DNA of 64,000 bases. Source: Sphaerosporella brunnea (lineage: Eukaryota > Ascomycota > Pezizomycetes > Pezizales > Pyronemataceae). Location: positions 57,612-121,611 of the forward strand of contig VXIS01000121.1 of NCBI GenBank assembly GCA_008704415.1. The letters are read 5' to 3'. Below are positions 21,715 to 32,821 of this stretch, piece after piece. Within the stretch, counting starts at the first letter, position 1, and each line of letters opens with the position of its first letter. A model generated the notes under the pieces. It did not search any database, was not told the origin of the DNA, and saw nothing but the letters and a program-made list of their open reading frames with translations. Position numbers and translations under genes: made by a program.

Positions 21715-23948
21715 GTTGGTCGTGTTTGTTGGTCGTGTTGTTGTGTTTGTTGGTGCGAGGGAGCTGGGATGGCGTTATAGTAGCGTGTAGAGCTTGGTGG
21801 AAGCTGCCAAGAACCGTATTATACCGGATTCATTACCTGGCCAATTAGGTGTTGGGAATGGCGTTGCGCCACGGCCCCAATGAAAAATATACCTCTAGTG
21901 CGAATATATGTATGTACGTCACTGGGAAAATTAAGCGAGTTAGCTTATGTAACTAATTGGATGACTTCCCGGAATTTCCTCTAACCCAGCGATTAGCGCT
22001 CCGCGTTCCAAGATGGTGATTTGATTCAGTGTTTGCCATTTGGAACCTTTTCAAAGCCAATTTCCGAGTTTAAAGGCCACCCCAGGACACAAGGAATAAA
22101 GTGTCTGTTGCTGCCTTGCACCGGTTTATAAGCTGGAAAGGAGGGGCCTAAGGGGGCCCTTCTAAGCTACGCGGTTTTCCAAAACTTTAGAATCTGGACA
22201 AAAAAAGAAGGGTGGTGCATGGATGATCACTCGGCTGGGTATTGGTGGAGGGCGGCTTTTCGCGTTCTTGGGATTCTTGGTTGGCAACAAATGCGGAAAC
22301 ATGGGACAGGAGTTGAATCGACAGCGGGATCCACACGGGTATGAGGAGCACCACCACGCCTGCCTGATCGTCTACCTAATGGAACGTTAACAAGATTGTT
22401 GTGGGCTGGGTGAGCATCATGGAAAACACAGATTGCCGACACATCAAGTGCAGGCACGTACGTACAGCGAAAACCGTACAGAGGGGTCTCGGATATATCG
22501 GCCCCCGGCACGGACAAAGACAGGACTCTCCTCTCAGATCTCGGAGCCCAAGCGGACGGAGTGATCAGCGGATGAGAGTAAATATGGTAGGTCTGGGAGA
22601 CTGCGGGCAGCGGTATCGCAGGCCTAGGTAGGCAGTCCGATTGAACGCCAACTCCAATTGAGATCCAAAAAATGCAAATAAGAGATCAGAATAATGCTCG
22701 GAGCGTAGAAAATCTTTCTATGCAGTCGGAATTGAATGCATTCAAAAAAAGTATGGCCAATCTTTGCCCCCGCCTTACTATCACCCGGCCCGGACTCTCT
22801 AACAGGCCTGAGGTGGAGATTTGTGGGGTTGAAAGTCAACTTTGATGGGAGAGCAGCTACAGTGTGCCCCAAAAAACCACCAATCTTGAAGATAACGTAC
22901 GAGTACAGTGATTTTCTAGTTCCTGCACCTTACCCCCGGCCGCGGCCGTGATATATATACAATCACAGCTCAACTACAGATACAAGTACGGACCAGCGGC
23001 CAAACTGGCCCTAACTACATGACACCAATTGTAGGGAAAGAGATTATATCATGAGGGTGATGGCCAATGGACCTAGCTGTATTTGGCACTGCGGGGGATA
23101 TCAGAATCCCCAATATAGACTTTGAGTCTTTGGCTTCTGTGTTCGAGTGAGCAACAACAAAACATCCGCAATTTTCTAGTGTTGTTTCGAGTCACCTTTG
23201 CTCACTCGAACCTCACGTCTTCCCATTATTTTGAAGGAAAAGGGTATTCTCCAAAATCTACTGCTGTCAGCTTGATTGGTGTCCCAATGGCAAGGGTTTA
23301 CAACAAGTAAGTACTCCAACAGCTTCAGTTTGTTCATGATTATACCATAAATCATCGCCCTAACCCTAGACATTGTGCATCGGATCTCTAGTTCCGCTAT
23401 CTTCAGCTGAATCGCCATGATAAAACGGTCATGATTGAACCAGGATCCCCAATGACGATGAAAAAGTCTAGCTTTGGCCTCTCCATTGCGTAGGTTTAAA
23501 CACATCTCCTCCCACAACCGGACACTGTATAAAAATCCTGCAAAAAACCGGCTCCAATGGAACCACGGCGACCGATAAGTATTCTATTCGTCGTAGGTGA
23601 CTACGTAATAAACGGAATACAACACCAAATAAATGAGCCATATCGCATTCCCACCCCCGTCTATCACCGAGCCTATGCGGTCTAAGATCGTGCTTTCCTT
23701 ATCCGAAACATTGATAAAGTCCGAGCTGATATGCAGCGCCGAACTGGCTACCCAGCCAGTCATCCAAGTGACCGAAACAGATGCGCAACCTTGCGGAGCA
23801 GTCAAGAACGGCATATGCGGGGCCGAGCAACATGCTAAGCGGGCTAAGCGGGCTAAGCGTGCTACCATGGACATTTTTACGTATGAGGCTGTGGCCAAAA
23901 AAATACAAACAATCCCTACAACAGTGATTTTAAGACAATCAAATACCG
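21715..23948. other. 2.2 kb without a supportable gene
   Basis: Short frames only. A minus-strand frame at 23517-23330 (FNHDRFIMAIQLKIAELEIRC) is helix-like but has no partner. A second, at 23900-23584 on the minus strand, ends in a hydrophobic stretch (NAIWLIYLVLYSVYYVV), a possible membrane segment. A 10-bp unit (GGGCTAAGCG) is repeated about three times at 23836-23866, just before the MITE chain. Confidence 0.35.
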
Positions 23949-23950
23949 TA

Positions 23951-24055
23951 AAGCTTCGGTAATAAGGCAATGTGGCTAAGTGACTTTGCCATGAGGCTGA
24001 GTGACTTCTCCACAGAGCGCAGTGACTTTGCCACATTGCCTTATTACCGAAGCTC
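23951..24055. mobile_element. Hairpin MITE with TA ends (MITE-b)
   Basis: 105 bp between TA at 23949-23950 and TA at 24056-24057. The arms (AGCTTCGGTAATAAGGCAATGTGGC and complement, differing only in the outermost base) are about 25 bp long. The interior carries repeats of GTGACTTTGCCA, a motif also found in MITE-c. It has no coding capacity. Confidence 0.75.
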
Positions 24056-24057
24056 TA

Positions 24058-24183
24058 CCGTAAAAACTCGAGAGCAAGAGAATGGGCTACGTCACTGGCT
24101 AAGTCACTGCGCCATGTGGCAAAGTCACTAAGCCTACATGGCGCAGTGACTTAGCCCATTCTCTTGCTCTTGAGTTTTTACGG
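24058..24183. mobile_element. Hairpin MITE with TA ends (MITE-c)
   Basis: 126 bp between TA at 24056-24057, shared with MITE-b, and TA at 24184-24185, shared with MITE-d. The terminal inverted repeat starts CCGTAAAAACTC and spans 31 bp with one mismatch; pairing resumes further in (TAAGTCACTGCGCCATGT against its complement). Confidence 0.78.
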
Positions 24184-24185
24184 TA

Positions 24186-24396
24186 CTATCGCATTGCCAC
24201 CTATGTCGTTTTTTCACCTATGTCGCGCTGAAAAGTACGCTGGCTGGCTCAGAAATACGCATGGCAACGGGTGGCGTTGCGGGGTGGTGGTTGCGGCGCC
24301 AGATCGTCGGCAGAGCTGCCCGCGTATTTCTGAGCCAGCCAGCGTACTTTTCAGCGCGACATAGGTGAAAAAACGACATAGGTGGCAATGCGATAG
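24186..24396. mobile_element. Hairpin MITE with TA ends (MITE-d)
   Basis: 211 bp between TA at 24184-24185 and TA at 24397-24398. The arms 24186-24260 and 24322-24396 are perfectly complementary over 75 bp, with a 61-bp loop. Perfect arms suggest a young element. Its ends (CTATCGCATTGCC) differ from MITE-b and MITE-c, so it belongs to another family that also targets TA. Confidence 0.85.
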
Positions 24397-24806
24397 TACA
24401 GTAGAGAGCAAAACACTACCTCCGCGCTAACAATCACAGTTCTTGTGTATCCCAACAATCTGCAGTTACGTAAGCGAGGAACTGTTTGGCTTGGCGCGAT
24501 GTCGATGGGGAAGTTACGCGAAAACTTTACGCGGCAGTTACACGTGCTCACGGGATATCACTCTGTCTTTTCGAAGAAAAAAAAAGGGAGATACTGGGAT
24601 GCCATCGAGAATGTGAAGAACCTCGAAAACCTGGGGTGCATGAGCCTTAAGCTATGGCCAATGAATGTTACATATACAATCCGACATTGACGACATGCTG
24701 TGCTCCCACACCTCCTTCGCAGAGATCACCGCTGCCCCACCACTATTTCAACAGCCACCAGAACGGAAACCACACAGTCCCCGCTTTTGCAGCAACAATC
24801 ACCATC

Positions 24807-26308
24807 ATGACATCGCTTCCCGCTATCCACCGTGTCCTCCTCGTCCGCCGGCCAGCCGTCTGTCTCCGCCTTTTCTCCAGCGCGACGGAGACTGCGGCCG
24901 TGGTGGAATCCTCCCGCACCACCACTCACACTGGGCCTACGACCGCTGCGAACGGCTCCACCGCGATCAAACCCTCACTACGCAAAGTCGACCAGAAGCC
25001 TCGCATCCCTATTACTGGCTATGAAGAGATCTCCCTGCACCAGCTGCAAGTAGAACTGAACCATCGGGGCCTCTATGGAGGGGGTACGGAAGAGGAGGTG
25101 CGTCTTCTCTCCGCTGCTTAATCTACCTGTAGCGGAAAGCTGAACATGGCTGCGTGATAGCTTGTGTCTCGCTTGAAACGGCATGACCGTGTCTACGGCG
25201 CGACCCCCACAATGTGCACTATTCCAAGCGTAATAGACACTGAACTCAGCCCGGCAGTGCTGCGGTAACTACTCTGTTTCTTCCCAGCGAAGAGGACAAG
25301 ATGTTGATGATAAGGTGCAGTCACATTGAGCTAGCACAAAAGCAGTACGACGTCGAATCCGGCGTCGCAGGTGTTGAAAGTTTAAACCAAATTTTAGATC
25401 CCCCTACATCCAACGCAAATCCCGAGTCCGAGCGTGGAACTATCGTAACGGCCCGTTCTTCGGACACTGGCCGCCAGGACCCTCCTCCACTACCGAAAGT
25501 CCCTAAGATTGTGCGCCCCGTTGGCCCCGGGACTGGACGACTCAAAATTAGAAGATACGAATCCCAGCACACAACGTTCCCGCTGGTGACAAAGAGTGCG
25601 TTTGAAAAGTTTACCGTTCGCCGGATGCCAAACAGTTCATCTGAGCCGCCCCAGAAGGGTGAACATCGGCACATGAGGATCAGGAAGGTAAAGACGCACG
25701 TGCCCGATGGCACGCAGTGGAAGGTTAAGCAATACCCAAGCGGGCCCAGAATCATTCACCAGCCAACGAACCAACTGGCAGGGTCCTGGTGTCAAATCAG
25801 AGAGTATGCCACTCAGGTACCGCAGCCGCTGCAGTCTGATGTTATCGCCCTCTCTTCTGTCCTTCCACCTATAATCCCGGATCCGAAGTCTCTGGAGGCG
25901 CAGGAGGAACCTATTCCCTCACCTGTCCGTGTACCTTTTCTGCCAGACAACGATTTCTCTCGGTACCACCGGAAGGAGTTCGTCCCCGAAGTCAAACCTC
26001 CTTTCAAACCCACCATTTCTTCGGCAGAAGGGGATCTGTCCAAAGTCTCAGCTACCTCGGCATTGAGCAAAGTGGTAGAGGGAGAGCTTCAGGGAAACTT
26101 CAGCGTCTCGGAGTGGCTGGACGAAATCTTTTTCAGCCAAAAGAGGGCAGTGGGGGAACCGAAGGAGCCTGTTCTCGCGCCTAGAGACGATGATCCTGGA
26201 CCAGAGTTGACGGAGGAGAAAAAGAATGCCATGAAAGCGTTTGCTATTGTGACAGGCATTTGGTGGTTCTTTGGAGATCCAGTCATGAGGGCTTTTGGAA
26301 TTATTTGA
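24807..26308 (+). CDS. Unrecognised protein, probable mitochondrial targeting signal and C-terminal membrane segment
   Basis: Exon 1 starts at ATG 24807 with an N-terminus rich in Arg, Leu and Ser and lacking acidic residues (VLLVRRPAVCLRLFSSA), a typical mitochondrial presequence. It reads to about 25098 (GLYGGGTEEE), where a GTGCGT donor occurs. The second exon is open from about 25295 to 26308 (about 335 aa). The acceptor that keeps phase is AAGAG at about 25294 rather than the stronger CCCAG just before it, so the exact junction is uncertain. The C-terminus (NAMKAFAIVTGIWWFFGDPV) contains one hydrophobic segment. The middle is Pro-rich with basic patches (RLKIRRYESQ, MRIRKVKTHV). I recognise no domain. 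An inner-membrane protein of ascomycete mitochondria is a guess from the two ends only. Confidence 0.65.
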
Positions 26309-26733
26309 AGGGGCTTAGGTCTTGGGGGTTTGCGTTGCTGTGAATGGGCGGTGCTACCTACTTTCTTTCTACCAGTAGTGTATTTACCATTACGATATCA
26401 ACGGTCTACCTATTTGTATCACTCGGTTCGTCACTGTGGAAGCCCAAAGGCGGTCATGTTTGGGCTTTCTGATGAGCGATTCTGAACTAGAGTATTCTGG
26501 TAGCGAGATGCCAAATCACACATCTATTCTAGAGTAATGTGCATACCTTAGCAGGGGAGGGGGTTCTGAAAATAGTCATGTAAGCATCATATGAGCGTTA
26601 TGTGCAAAAAAATAGTCACATAATGGTTAGATATAATGGTTCGCCGCCTACATATAATGGTCATACAATGGTTTTTAGCGCATAGGGGTTACCTCAAAAT
26701 ATGCGTTCTGTTTTGACCATCCTTACATAACGG
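26309..26733. other. Intergenic, edge of the palindrome region
   Basis: A short inverted repeat (AAGCCCAAA ... TTTGGGCTT, 26441-26469) lies 130 bp after the preceding gene and could form a hairpin in the 3' region. At 26590-26680 the phrase ATAATGGT recurs several times. The mirror of this stretch, if the palindrome extends this far, lies beyond the right window edge. Confidence 0.45.
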
Positions 26734-26982
26734 TCATTCGAAGTGCTGCCTTACATCACCTCCAGCCTCAAAACACGGCGCGCATTCAAAGAGCCTGTTT
26801 TTTGTGGTGACCATCCACCAATATATAATATTGAGGCACATGTCGAGTGACATCATGTGTTTCAGCGATTCATCAGCCATCGCAGCGATGGTGTTGAGTT
26901 TTTCGATGAGATGTCCTTCTGTGACGAGTATGCTTCCGGCTTTGGCATCGTCACATCTCCCGATTACTTTTTCATGCTGCAT
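26734..26982 (-). other. Unrecognised short frame, possible gene remnant
   Basis: 82 codons from an ATG at 26982, with helix-like composition (EGHLIEKLNTIAAMADESLK). I recognise no domain and there is no supporting upstream exon. Only the part beyond 26811 can be seen mirrored, at 63830-64000. Confidence 0.25.
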
Positions 26983-27424
26983 CTACTGATGATATCGCCT
27001 CTGTTTTGGGGGTTGAGGGAGGCGAGGCAGCAAGTCAGGTGCACGTCTTAAAATAATTTTTTCCTCATTAACCATTACCCACCGTTATACATAAGAGAGG
27101 TTTTGGCTTAAAGCATTATCTTGAGCGTTTTAATATCATCGTCACAGAATTATTCAACCTGCCAAAGCTGTTACCATTTTTACCGGTGGTCAACTGGTTG
27201 AAATCGGTCTAAACTCGCCTCCCCCACACCTGCGAATACCACACATCTGCCCTACGGAAATTTGACCTGAAGATAGCCAGCCTAAAGCTCCTCATCGGTA
27301 TGAATTCATTGCCACCATCGCTGTCCTTGCTGTGTGTAAACTGTTTTAGATATCAGCCAAAAGTTCTGGTCCTTCTCATCCTGCTCCTGAGATGGTAGGC
27401 TATAAGGTTTGGATGATCATTTTC

Positions 27425-28514
27425 TTAAACGGCAAATTTCCAGGATACCAGGAGAAAATACCCGTATTTCCCCCCTTACCAGTGACATCGCGAGTTGTCC
27501 AGACTACCACAAACTCTTAAACTCGAGTGCCGCTCTGTGATTAGCCATCTCATACACCGTACACCGTGATCTACGCACTCGCCAACCACCTGTCTTTGCC
27601 TCGTCACCCTCGCAGCAACCCGTCGCGCCGGCCACCCACACCGTCACAACAACGCAACCGGCTTGTTGAATGCTTTACTGCCCTGATGTCAGAATCTGAG
27701 TTGCAGGACCCCATAAGGCGCCGGCATCAGCAGGAGGGAACCAGTCCAAGTCGCGCTCTGACCGTCGCCGTCGACTGCACAGCGCTACAGGCGAGTGAGC
27801 TCTTTGCAACTTTCCAAGACTTCAAGGCCAGAGGGCACAGTTAGGCTGCTACCGCTGGCTTCGCTGTCCGGTTTGAACGCTCCGACCGGAAGATGAGCTT
27901 TGTGGGTTGCCGGACATCAAAAATCCCGTGACTTCACGGCCCACGCCTACTGGAGACCGTCCAATATTGTGCAATCAGTCAATGTGGATCTGCTTGACAG
28001 TGTTTGGCCTAAAGTCATGGACTCTCACTTTACAAGACTGGAGAAAGCACGAAAAATGTCTCGCCAGTCTGCGAGTATGCAGGCAGAAACCAGGTACGGA
28101 TGAGCGATACTCAAGCACAGGTGCAGGCTATTATTGGCATCTACACGCCTGGTCTCCCGCCAATCAGCATGGAAGATGTGTAACTTCTCTCCCGGCAAGT
28201 TGGGTCACAGCCGGCTGTAGCAGAGGAACATTTTGATGATTTAGACAAGTAATCCTCCTTTGAGCCCTTGTGAGCCTCCCCTGACAAAGATCCCTCGCGG
28301 TTGGCCAAAGAAAAAGCGCATGCGACAGGGTGAAGCCGAACTTGAAGTGGCAATGTGTGTGGAAGCATGGAAGGTCACAATGCATAGATAGGGTCCGGCC
28401 AAGTAGTTTATGTCACAGGGCGGCACTCGAGTTTGTGGTAGTCTGGACAACTCGCGAAGTCACTGGTAGAAGGGGAAATACGAGTATTTTCTAGGCATTT
28501 GCCTTTTTTTTTAA
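27425..28514. mobile_element. 1.1 kb element with about 100-bp terminal inverted repeats, left-arm copy
   Basis: The two ends (27425-27545 and 28411-28514) are inverted copies sharing GGCAAAT, GAAAATAC, CGTATTTCCCC, CAGTGAC and GCGAGTTGTCCAGACTACC with several mismatches; one end has an 8-bp internal duplication (TTAAACTC). Both outer ends abut TTAA (27425-27428 and 28511-28514), which would be the target duplication of a piggyBac-like element, but AT-rich context makes this weak. The interior has no intact transposase; a plus-strand frame at 27566-27844 lacks an ATG and is not recognised. Probably non-autonomous. Confidence 0.6.
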
Positions 28515-28648
28515 AGGGCCGTCCCCTGCTAAGGTACATATATACATGTTTGATCAATCAAACCCTTTTCCGCCCAAACTCCACGACAGTGTAAAAACAT
28601 GGTATATATTCGTAACTCCATTCACCCCATCGCTAAACACCACTGCAA

Positions 28649-29239
28649 TCATAAGCCCTTTTTGTTCTCGACTATCTTCTCCAGTACCTCCTTTGCCCTC
28701 TGCTCAAACGCCTCGACCATGACGCCGGCCACCTTGGGGACAAAAGCGCCACTAACAGCCGAGTACAGCGGATTGGTAAACTTGAATTCGACGTGCAGCT
28801 TTACGTCGCTGCCGCCGGCGGCATTTGTATCCTCAGCGGGAGCGATTTCCCAGCGCGCGCACAGCTTCTGGAACAGCGGGTTCTGGCTCGCATCGGCTTC
28901 TACGCTCAGGTGCTCGGGCCTGCACGTCACGGTGCTGCGGAACGTCTCATCGAACTGGCCCCAGCCGACACGCAGGTCGGCTTCGGTGGGCGCGTTCGTG
29001 TGCGGACACCGCGCCGTCACTTGCGAGCCCAGGCAGTAGGGAAGGAAGTGCCGGTACGAGTCGATGTCGGAAACGATCTTGTACAGCGCTTTGGGTGCGT
29101 GCGGGAGACGCCGCGTCGCCGTGAATCGCTGCGGCACGCTCGCGTCCGGGAAGTCGAAGAATGTTCGCCGCTGTGGACGGAGAAGGAGCGGCTGTGCCCG
29201 CGCTGCTGCTGCTGGTGGGAAGGCTAATCGGAGTGACAT
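28649..29239 (-). CDS. COQ10: COQ10-like coenzyme Q-binding protein (START domain), mitochondrial; left-arm copy
   Basis: A single exon of 196 aa. The first 26 residues are basic and hydrophobic with no acid (RLAFPPAAAARAQPLLLRPQ), ending RRTFFDF, a typical matrix presequence. The polyketide-cyclase/START fold follows: ALYKIVSDIDSYRHFLPYC, then ADLRVGWGQFDETFRSTV, then FEFTNPLY-like FKFTNPLYSAVSGAF and a C-terminal helix AFEQRAKEVL. COQ10 binds ubiquinone in the inner membrane and is needed for its efficient use in respiration. Its length matches the family (about 170-240 aa). The gene is intact in both arms. Confidence 0.92.
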   Translation of the reverse strand: MSLRLAFPPAAAARAQPLLLRPQRRTFFDFPDASVPQRFTATRRLPHAPKALYKIVSDIDSYRHFLPYCLGSQVTARCPHTNAPTEADLRVGWGQFDETFRSTVTCRPEHLSVEADASQNPLFQKLCARWEIAPAEDTNAAGGSDVKLHVEFKFTNPLYSAVSGAFVPKVAGVMVEAFEQRAKEVLEKIVENKKGL

Positions 29240-30603
29240 CGTTTGGTGAGCATCAAAGCCGGTGCTTTAGCCCGTGGAGAGGATTGCAGTTGAGTGCACG
29301 TGACGTTCTGCTTTACGAACACAAACTTTCTGTTGATGAATACAGAACAAACCATCCTCTTTCAAGCGCCACCCTGAAACAAAGGATTTCAACATTAGAA
29401 TCACAAACAATTCAGAAAATTATAAACATGCAAAAAGAACTACCAGCTTTTCCTCAACTTGAAGCCCGCGCAAGCCATATGCGAAATCCTTCAGCACAGC
29501 ACCATACCGACTCTGCCTCCTCACAATACAATCAGCTGATTCTGTGTAAGAGCCCGCACGTCATCTTCTTCCACTCGGCCAGATGCTCCGCATAGCCATA
29601 AATCATTGGCCGTGACGGCCCTTGACCGGTGGTGAAGATTTTGCACACGAGGTGTAAAGTCGTTTTACTTTTGAAAATCAACCTGAAGGGGAAGGGGGGG
29701 ACCTTTTCAGACTCAAAATCCGGCTTTTAAACCCTTGTAAATTCCTGCGGGAAGTGTCGTGAAAGGGTGATAAACCACGCAATAATAACTTGGGAGGTAA
29801 AAACTTGAACTGTCCAATGTTGCAGAAATGGCGGGCATCTAGTTCTGGAAATATGGTCCGCATGTGCCATTTGCATAGACAGTTTCCGTTCTCATGTTGA
29901 AGTCAATTCCGGCATTCACGACTGTTGTGTCGAGGAATCTCTTCTAGACACAGGTGTACAAAAACAACACCGCTTCGTATTGCAGCTGCCTTCTGTACTG
30001 CATCCCGTTTTTGTAGGGTGCGGATCGGCGTTGCAGTTCCGGTAACGTACTTTCGTCCAGAAACACGATTCCGCAGTCACTTGCTGGAATTGCTGTAAGT
30101 GACGGTGCTGTCAGGGCGGCTGCAATAGTTGAAGAAGCTGGCGGTTTACGGCCGAATCCCATAGCAGTAGCAATTGCCTCAACAACGGATAGGGACCAGC
30201 TCAATGCTGAACTGGCTACGTTCATCACTGCTGTGGCATTCTGGGCCCATAGGGACGTCGGTTGGGCGGCCATCTGTGCCCATGCAGTCCTAACTGCTGG
30301 TCAGTGTGCCAGAATGGAATTCAGCCGCTGTATATAGGTTGTAGGTTGTGCTGGAGAGGGCGTCGTAAATTAACGAGTGATCGGTTCGACACCGTAACTG
30401 GATTGGGATTCAGAGAAAGTCCAGCATATGAGGTAGCCTGTGGATTTCAATTGAAACCTGGAGACTCATCCAGAGAACGCTCAAGCTTTGGCTTAGATTT
30501 GTCTAAGCTGAAGCTGATGTAATGACACCCTTCTTGAACGCGGCTGGAGTGATGCTAACCCTGGTACACCACACTCTCTCACTCGCTCGGCGCTCGGCGC
30601 TCG
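29240..30603. other. 1.4 kb without a supported gene, left arm (mirror 60209-61572)
   Basis: A minus-strand frame at 29944-30273 starts with ATG (MAAQPTSLWAQNATAVMNVA) and reads 109 codons with a moderately hydrophobic, Ala-rich N-terminal half; it is open in both arms but I recognise nothing in it. A C run (CCCCCC mirrored as GGGGGG at 29695-29700) separates it from COQ10. Confidence 0.35.
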
Positions 30604-30990
30604 GGGTCGATAAATACTATTTACACTCAAAATTAACATTAGAATACCATACGTTTCGATGCATTTCTGAAAAAAAATACATAGCTTGAGGGCAAAACTA
30701 CACTGAAAAAAAAAAAGTTGTGCTGAGACCGAATGACGGACCATGAATCGCGCTTCTTTTTGACTTTCTCAACGTCCGGCCTCCCACTGCAGCCACTCCC
30801 GCTGCCGCTCCCTCCCTAGATTGAATTCAATGACGTCTCCACAAACTCATATTCCGGTTCCTTCACTTCCTCTTCAATTTCGACCAATTGTTTTTTCTTC
30901 GACTTGGTCCCGGGTGGCGGAAGGAGCGTTCTAGAATGCGTAGGTTTTACATGATGTAGGATAGCTTGTCAGCTCGCTCTTCTGTAAGGC
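30604..30990 (+). repeat. Repeat A: diverged copy of the repeat B element, left arm
   Basis: Begins GGGTCGATAAATACTATTTACACTC and continues CATACGTTTC, TTTCTGAAAA, CTTGAGG/CCAAAACTACA and, near its end, GCG.TCTAGAATGCGTAGG..TACATGAT, each with a counterpart in the same order at 37364-38010. This copy lacks the MITE that interrupts repeat B, so it is an empty-site relative. On the minus strand its end can be read as a short basic/acidic C-terminus (TLLPPPGTKSKKKQLVEIEE) followed by a stop; its meaning is unclear. Confidence 0.6.
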
Positions 30991-31320
30991 TATTCCTCTT
31001 TTTATCATGCTAAGGTTTCTAGTGGAAAATGAACGCTCCGAAGGAACGGCGTTGGAAAGTATGTGAAGAAGCCTGACCGCTCAGAGCGTTGTCTGCAAGT
31101 TCCCGCACAGGAATTTGACAGCTGCGGTATTTGGCATACTGACTACGAGCTGCCTCCGGTTTGTGCGGTGGCACTTTCTCCTGGATGCCGAGCTTCTTGA
31201 TGTTGAGGCCATAATTTCTAATTCAAGCTAGGATCACTTGTACATATGGTTATTTCAAGGGTGAACAACCGCCATCCCACTCCCACAAATAACCTCATAG
31301 ACCTATTCAAATTCATAACA
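30991..31320. other. Intergenic, nothing recognised (mirror 59492-59821)
   Basis: 330 bp between repeat A and the stop codon of the four-TM protein gene. No frame or repeat of note. Confidence 0.5.
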
Positions 31321-32305
31321 TTACTGTTGCCTGGGCTCTTCCGGCAGACCACTTAGACCAGCAGCCCACCTGTAGTGTTGGGCCTGAGTGTGCGCTGCAT
31401 TGGAGGGTGGTGGCGAGGGCCGAGGAGTGGAGGAACTTCCAGAGTACTGGCTCGAAGCCTCCGCCTCCTGTGCCGGCTCCATCCGGAAAAACCCACTCTG
31501 CGACCTATCCGCCTGAGGAAGAGTACTGTTGCTATTACTCCTGCTGTTGTTGGTACGGACGTAGCTGCGGGCCTCGTGCTCGTTCCGGCTATGGACTCGC
31601 TCCGGAAGCTGGATGTTCTGCGTGTGCACGATGGTTGGCGCTGGGGTGTCTTCGGTGTCTGGAAGCTGGAGCTGGCGGAGCTTTCTGCGACGCTTGATGG
31701 ATCGGAGCATCCGCGCGGTTTCGGAGGTCGATTTAACCCGGTAGATGAAACTCTATGCGGAAGTCAGCATTAAGGATCTAATGAACCCCCCTTGAGGAGT
31801 GCTTACCGCGATGAAAGATGCCAACCCGGTAAAGCAAACACAAACCCCACTGGCTATCAGGAGGGCGTTGAAAGAGCTACCCATACTTGCTTTGGATGGA
31901 AAATCCTCGTTGAGATTTCCTAGCAAGGCAACACCCACGCCTACCTCGGCGACGCCTAACCAGGTGAGTGAGGCGTCGGCCGAAAATACCTGCCAGTTGT
32001 GATTGAAGTAGTCGCGGAGGAGACTGCATTCTGATAAGATCAAGAAGATGCAGATGCCGGTCAGGAAGATATGGCCTAGAGCGTCAAAGAAGAAAAACTA
32101 TGGCTTGTTAGTGATGGCGACGAGATGACCGTTGTTGAGTAGGGAGTGTTACTTTGGTTGCTACGAAACTTTTGATGAGTGTGGTCATGGCAGCAACGAT
32201 TGAGGATATGAGACTTATGATGCTCAACACTCGCAGTACGTTGAGGGCCCAGAAACCGCGATCGGTGGGGCGTTGTATGGGAGACATGCTGTGGAGTACC
32301 CGCAT
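31321..32305 (-). CDS. Four-TM fungal membrane protein of unknown function (DUF7598-like); left-arm copy
   Basis: Exons 32153-32305, 31807-32097 and 31321-31752, separated by introns of 55 and 54 bp with GTAACA and GTAAGC donors, all in phase 0, give 291 aa. Four hydrophobic segments are visible: VLRVLSIISLISSIVAAM (about 22-42), HIFLTGICIFLIL (about 58-75), TWLGVAEVGVGVALLGNL (about 98-116) and LLIASGVCVCFTGLASFI (about 130-148). After YRVKS comes a basic, then Ser/Pro-rich cytosolic tail of about 140 residues. The layout resembles a widespread ascomycete family that I recall as DUF7598; that name needs a profile search. The start (MRVLHSMSP) was chosen as the ATG closest to the conserved FWALNVLRVLS; the frame opens upstream to 32611. 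Nothing here indicates its function. Confidence 0.8.
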
Positions 32306-32821
32306 GTTGGGGGTTGCGGCCGCAAGGTGAGGTTTTAACAGGTCTTCAAGCTGTCGACTTTTTAAAGAGGGTTGAAGAGGAAATTGAATGGATGGTTGGA
32401 TGGTCAAATTGAATAGATGGAGGGATAGGTAAAAGAGGCACCTGGCCTCAGTTTGGGTATGGGCTCGGGTAAGCCTGAATGAGGGTTGAGATGGCCATTG
32501 AGATTGCTGTTGCGATTGAAGCTGGAGGTGGCCAGGTCGAGTGATATGTGGATCGAGACGACTTGGCAGGTCAACTCGATAGTACAACTCCATGTCGCCT
32601 GCTTTTGGCATCGAGTCGATCCTAAGTTGGACATGCTGATTCGTTGCTCATCTACCATCCAGGAGTTCAGCTTTGGGATTACACATGCAAGCTAAAATAC
32701 CATGAAAGCAATGGAATCAACTTTGTTACAAGTAGCGAAGTTTCTCATTGCAGAGGGGTAGCTAGAGCTCAACCCAGCGCAATGTGCCTAGAAAACAGAA
32801 TGTAGCTTTTGTCCCCGAGCA

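Noticed and set aside
27566..27844. Possible transposase in the 1.1 kb TIR element
   Set aside because: The frame opens with GTG, is 92 codons long and shows no DDE/D pattern.
28793..29595. Long frames opposite COQ10
   Set aside because: They are antisense shadows of the GC-rich COQ10 gene and have no recognisable domain.
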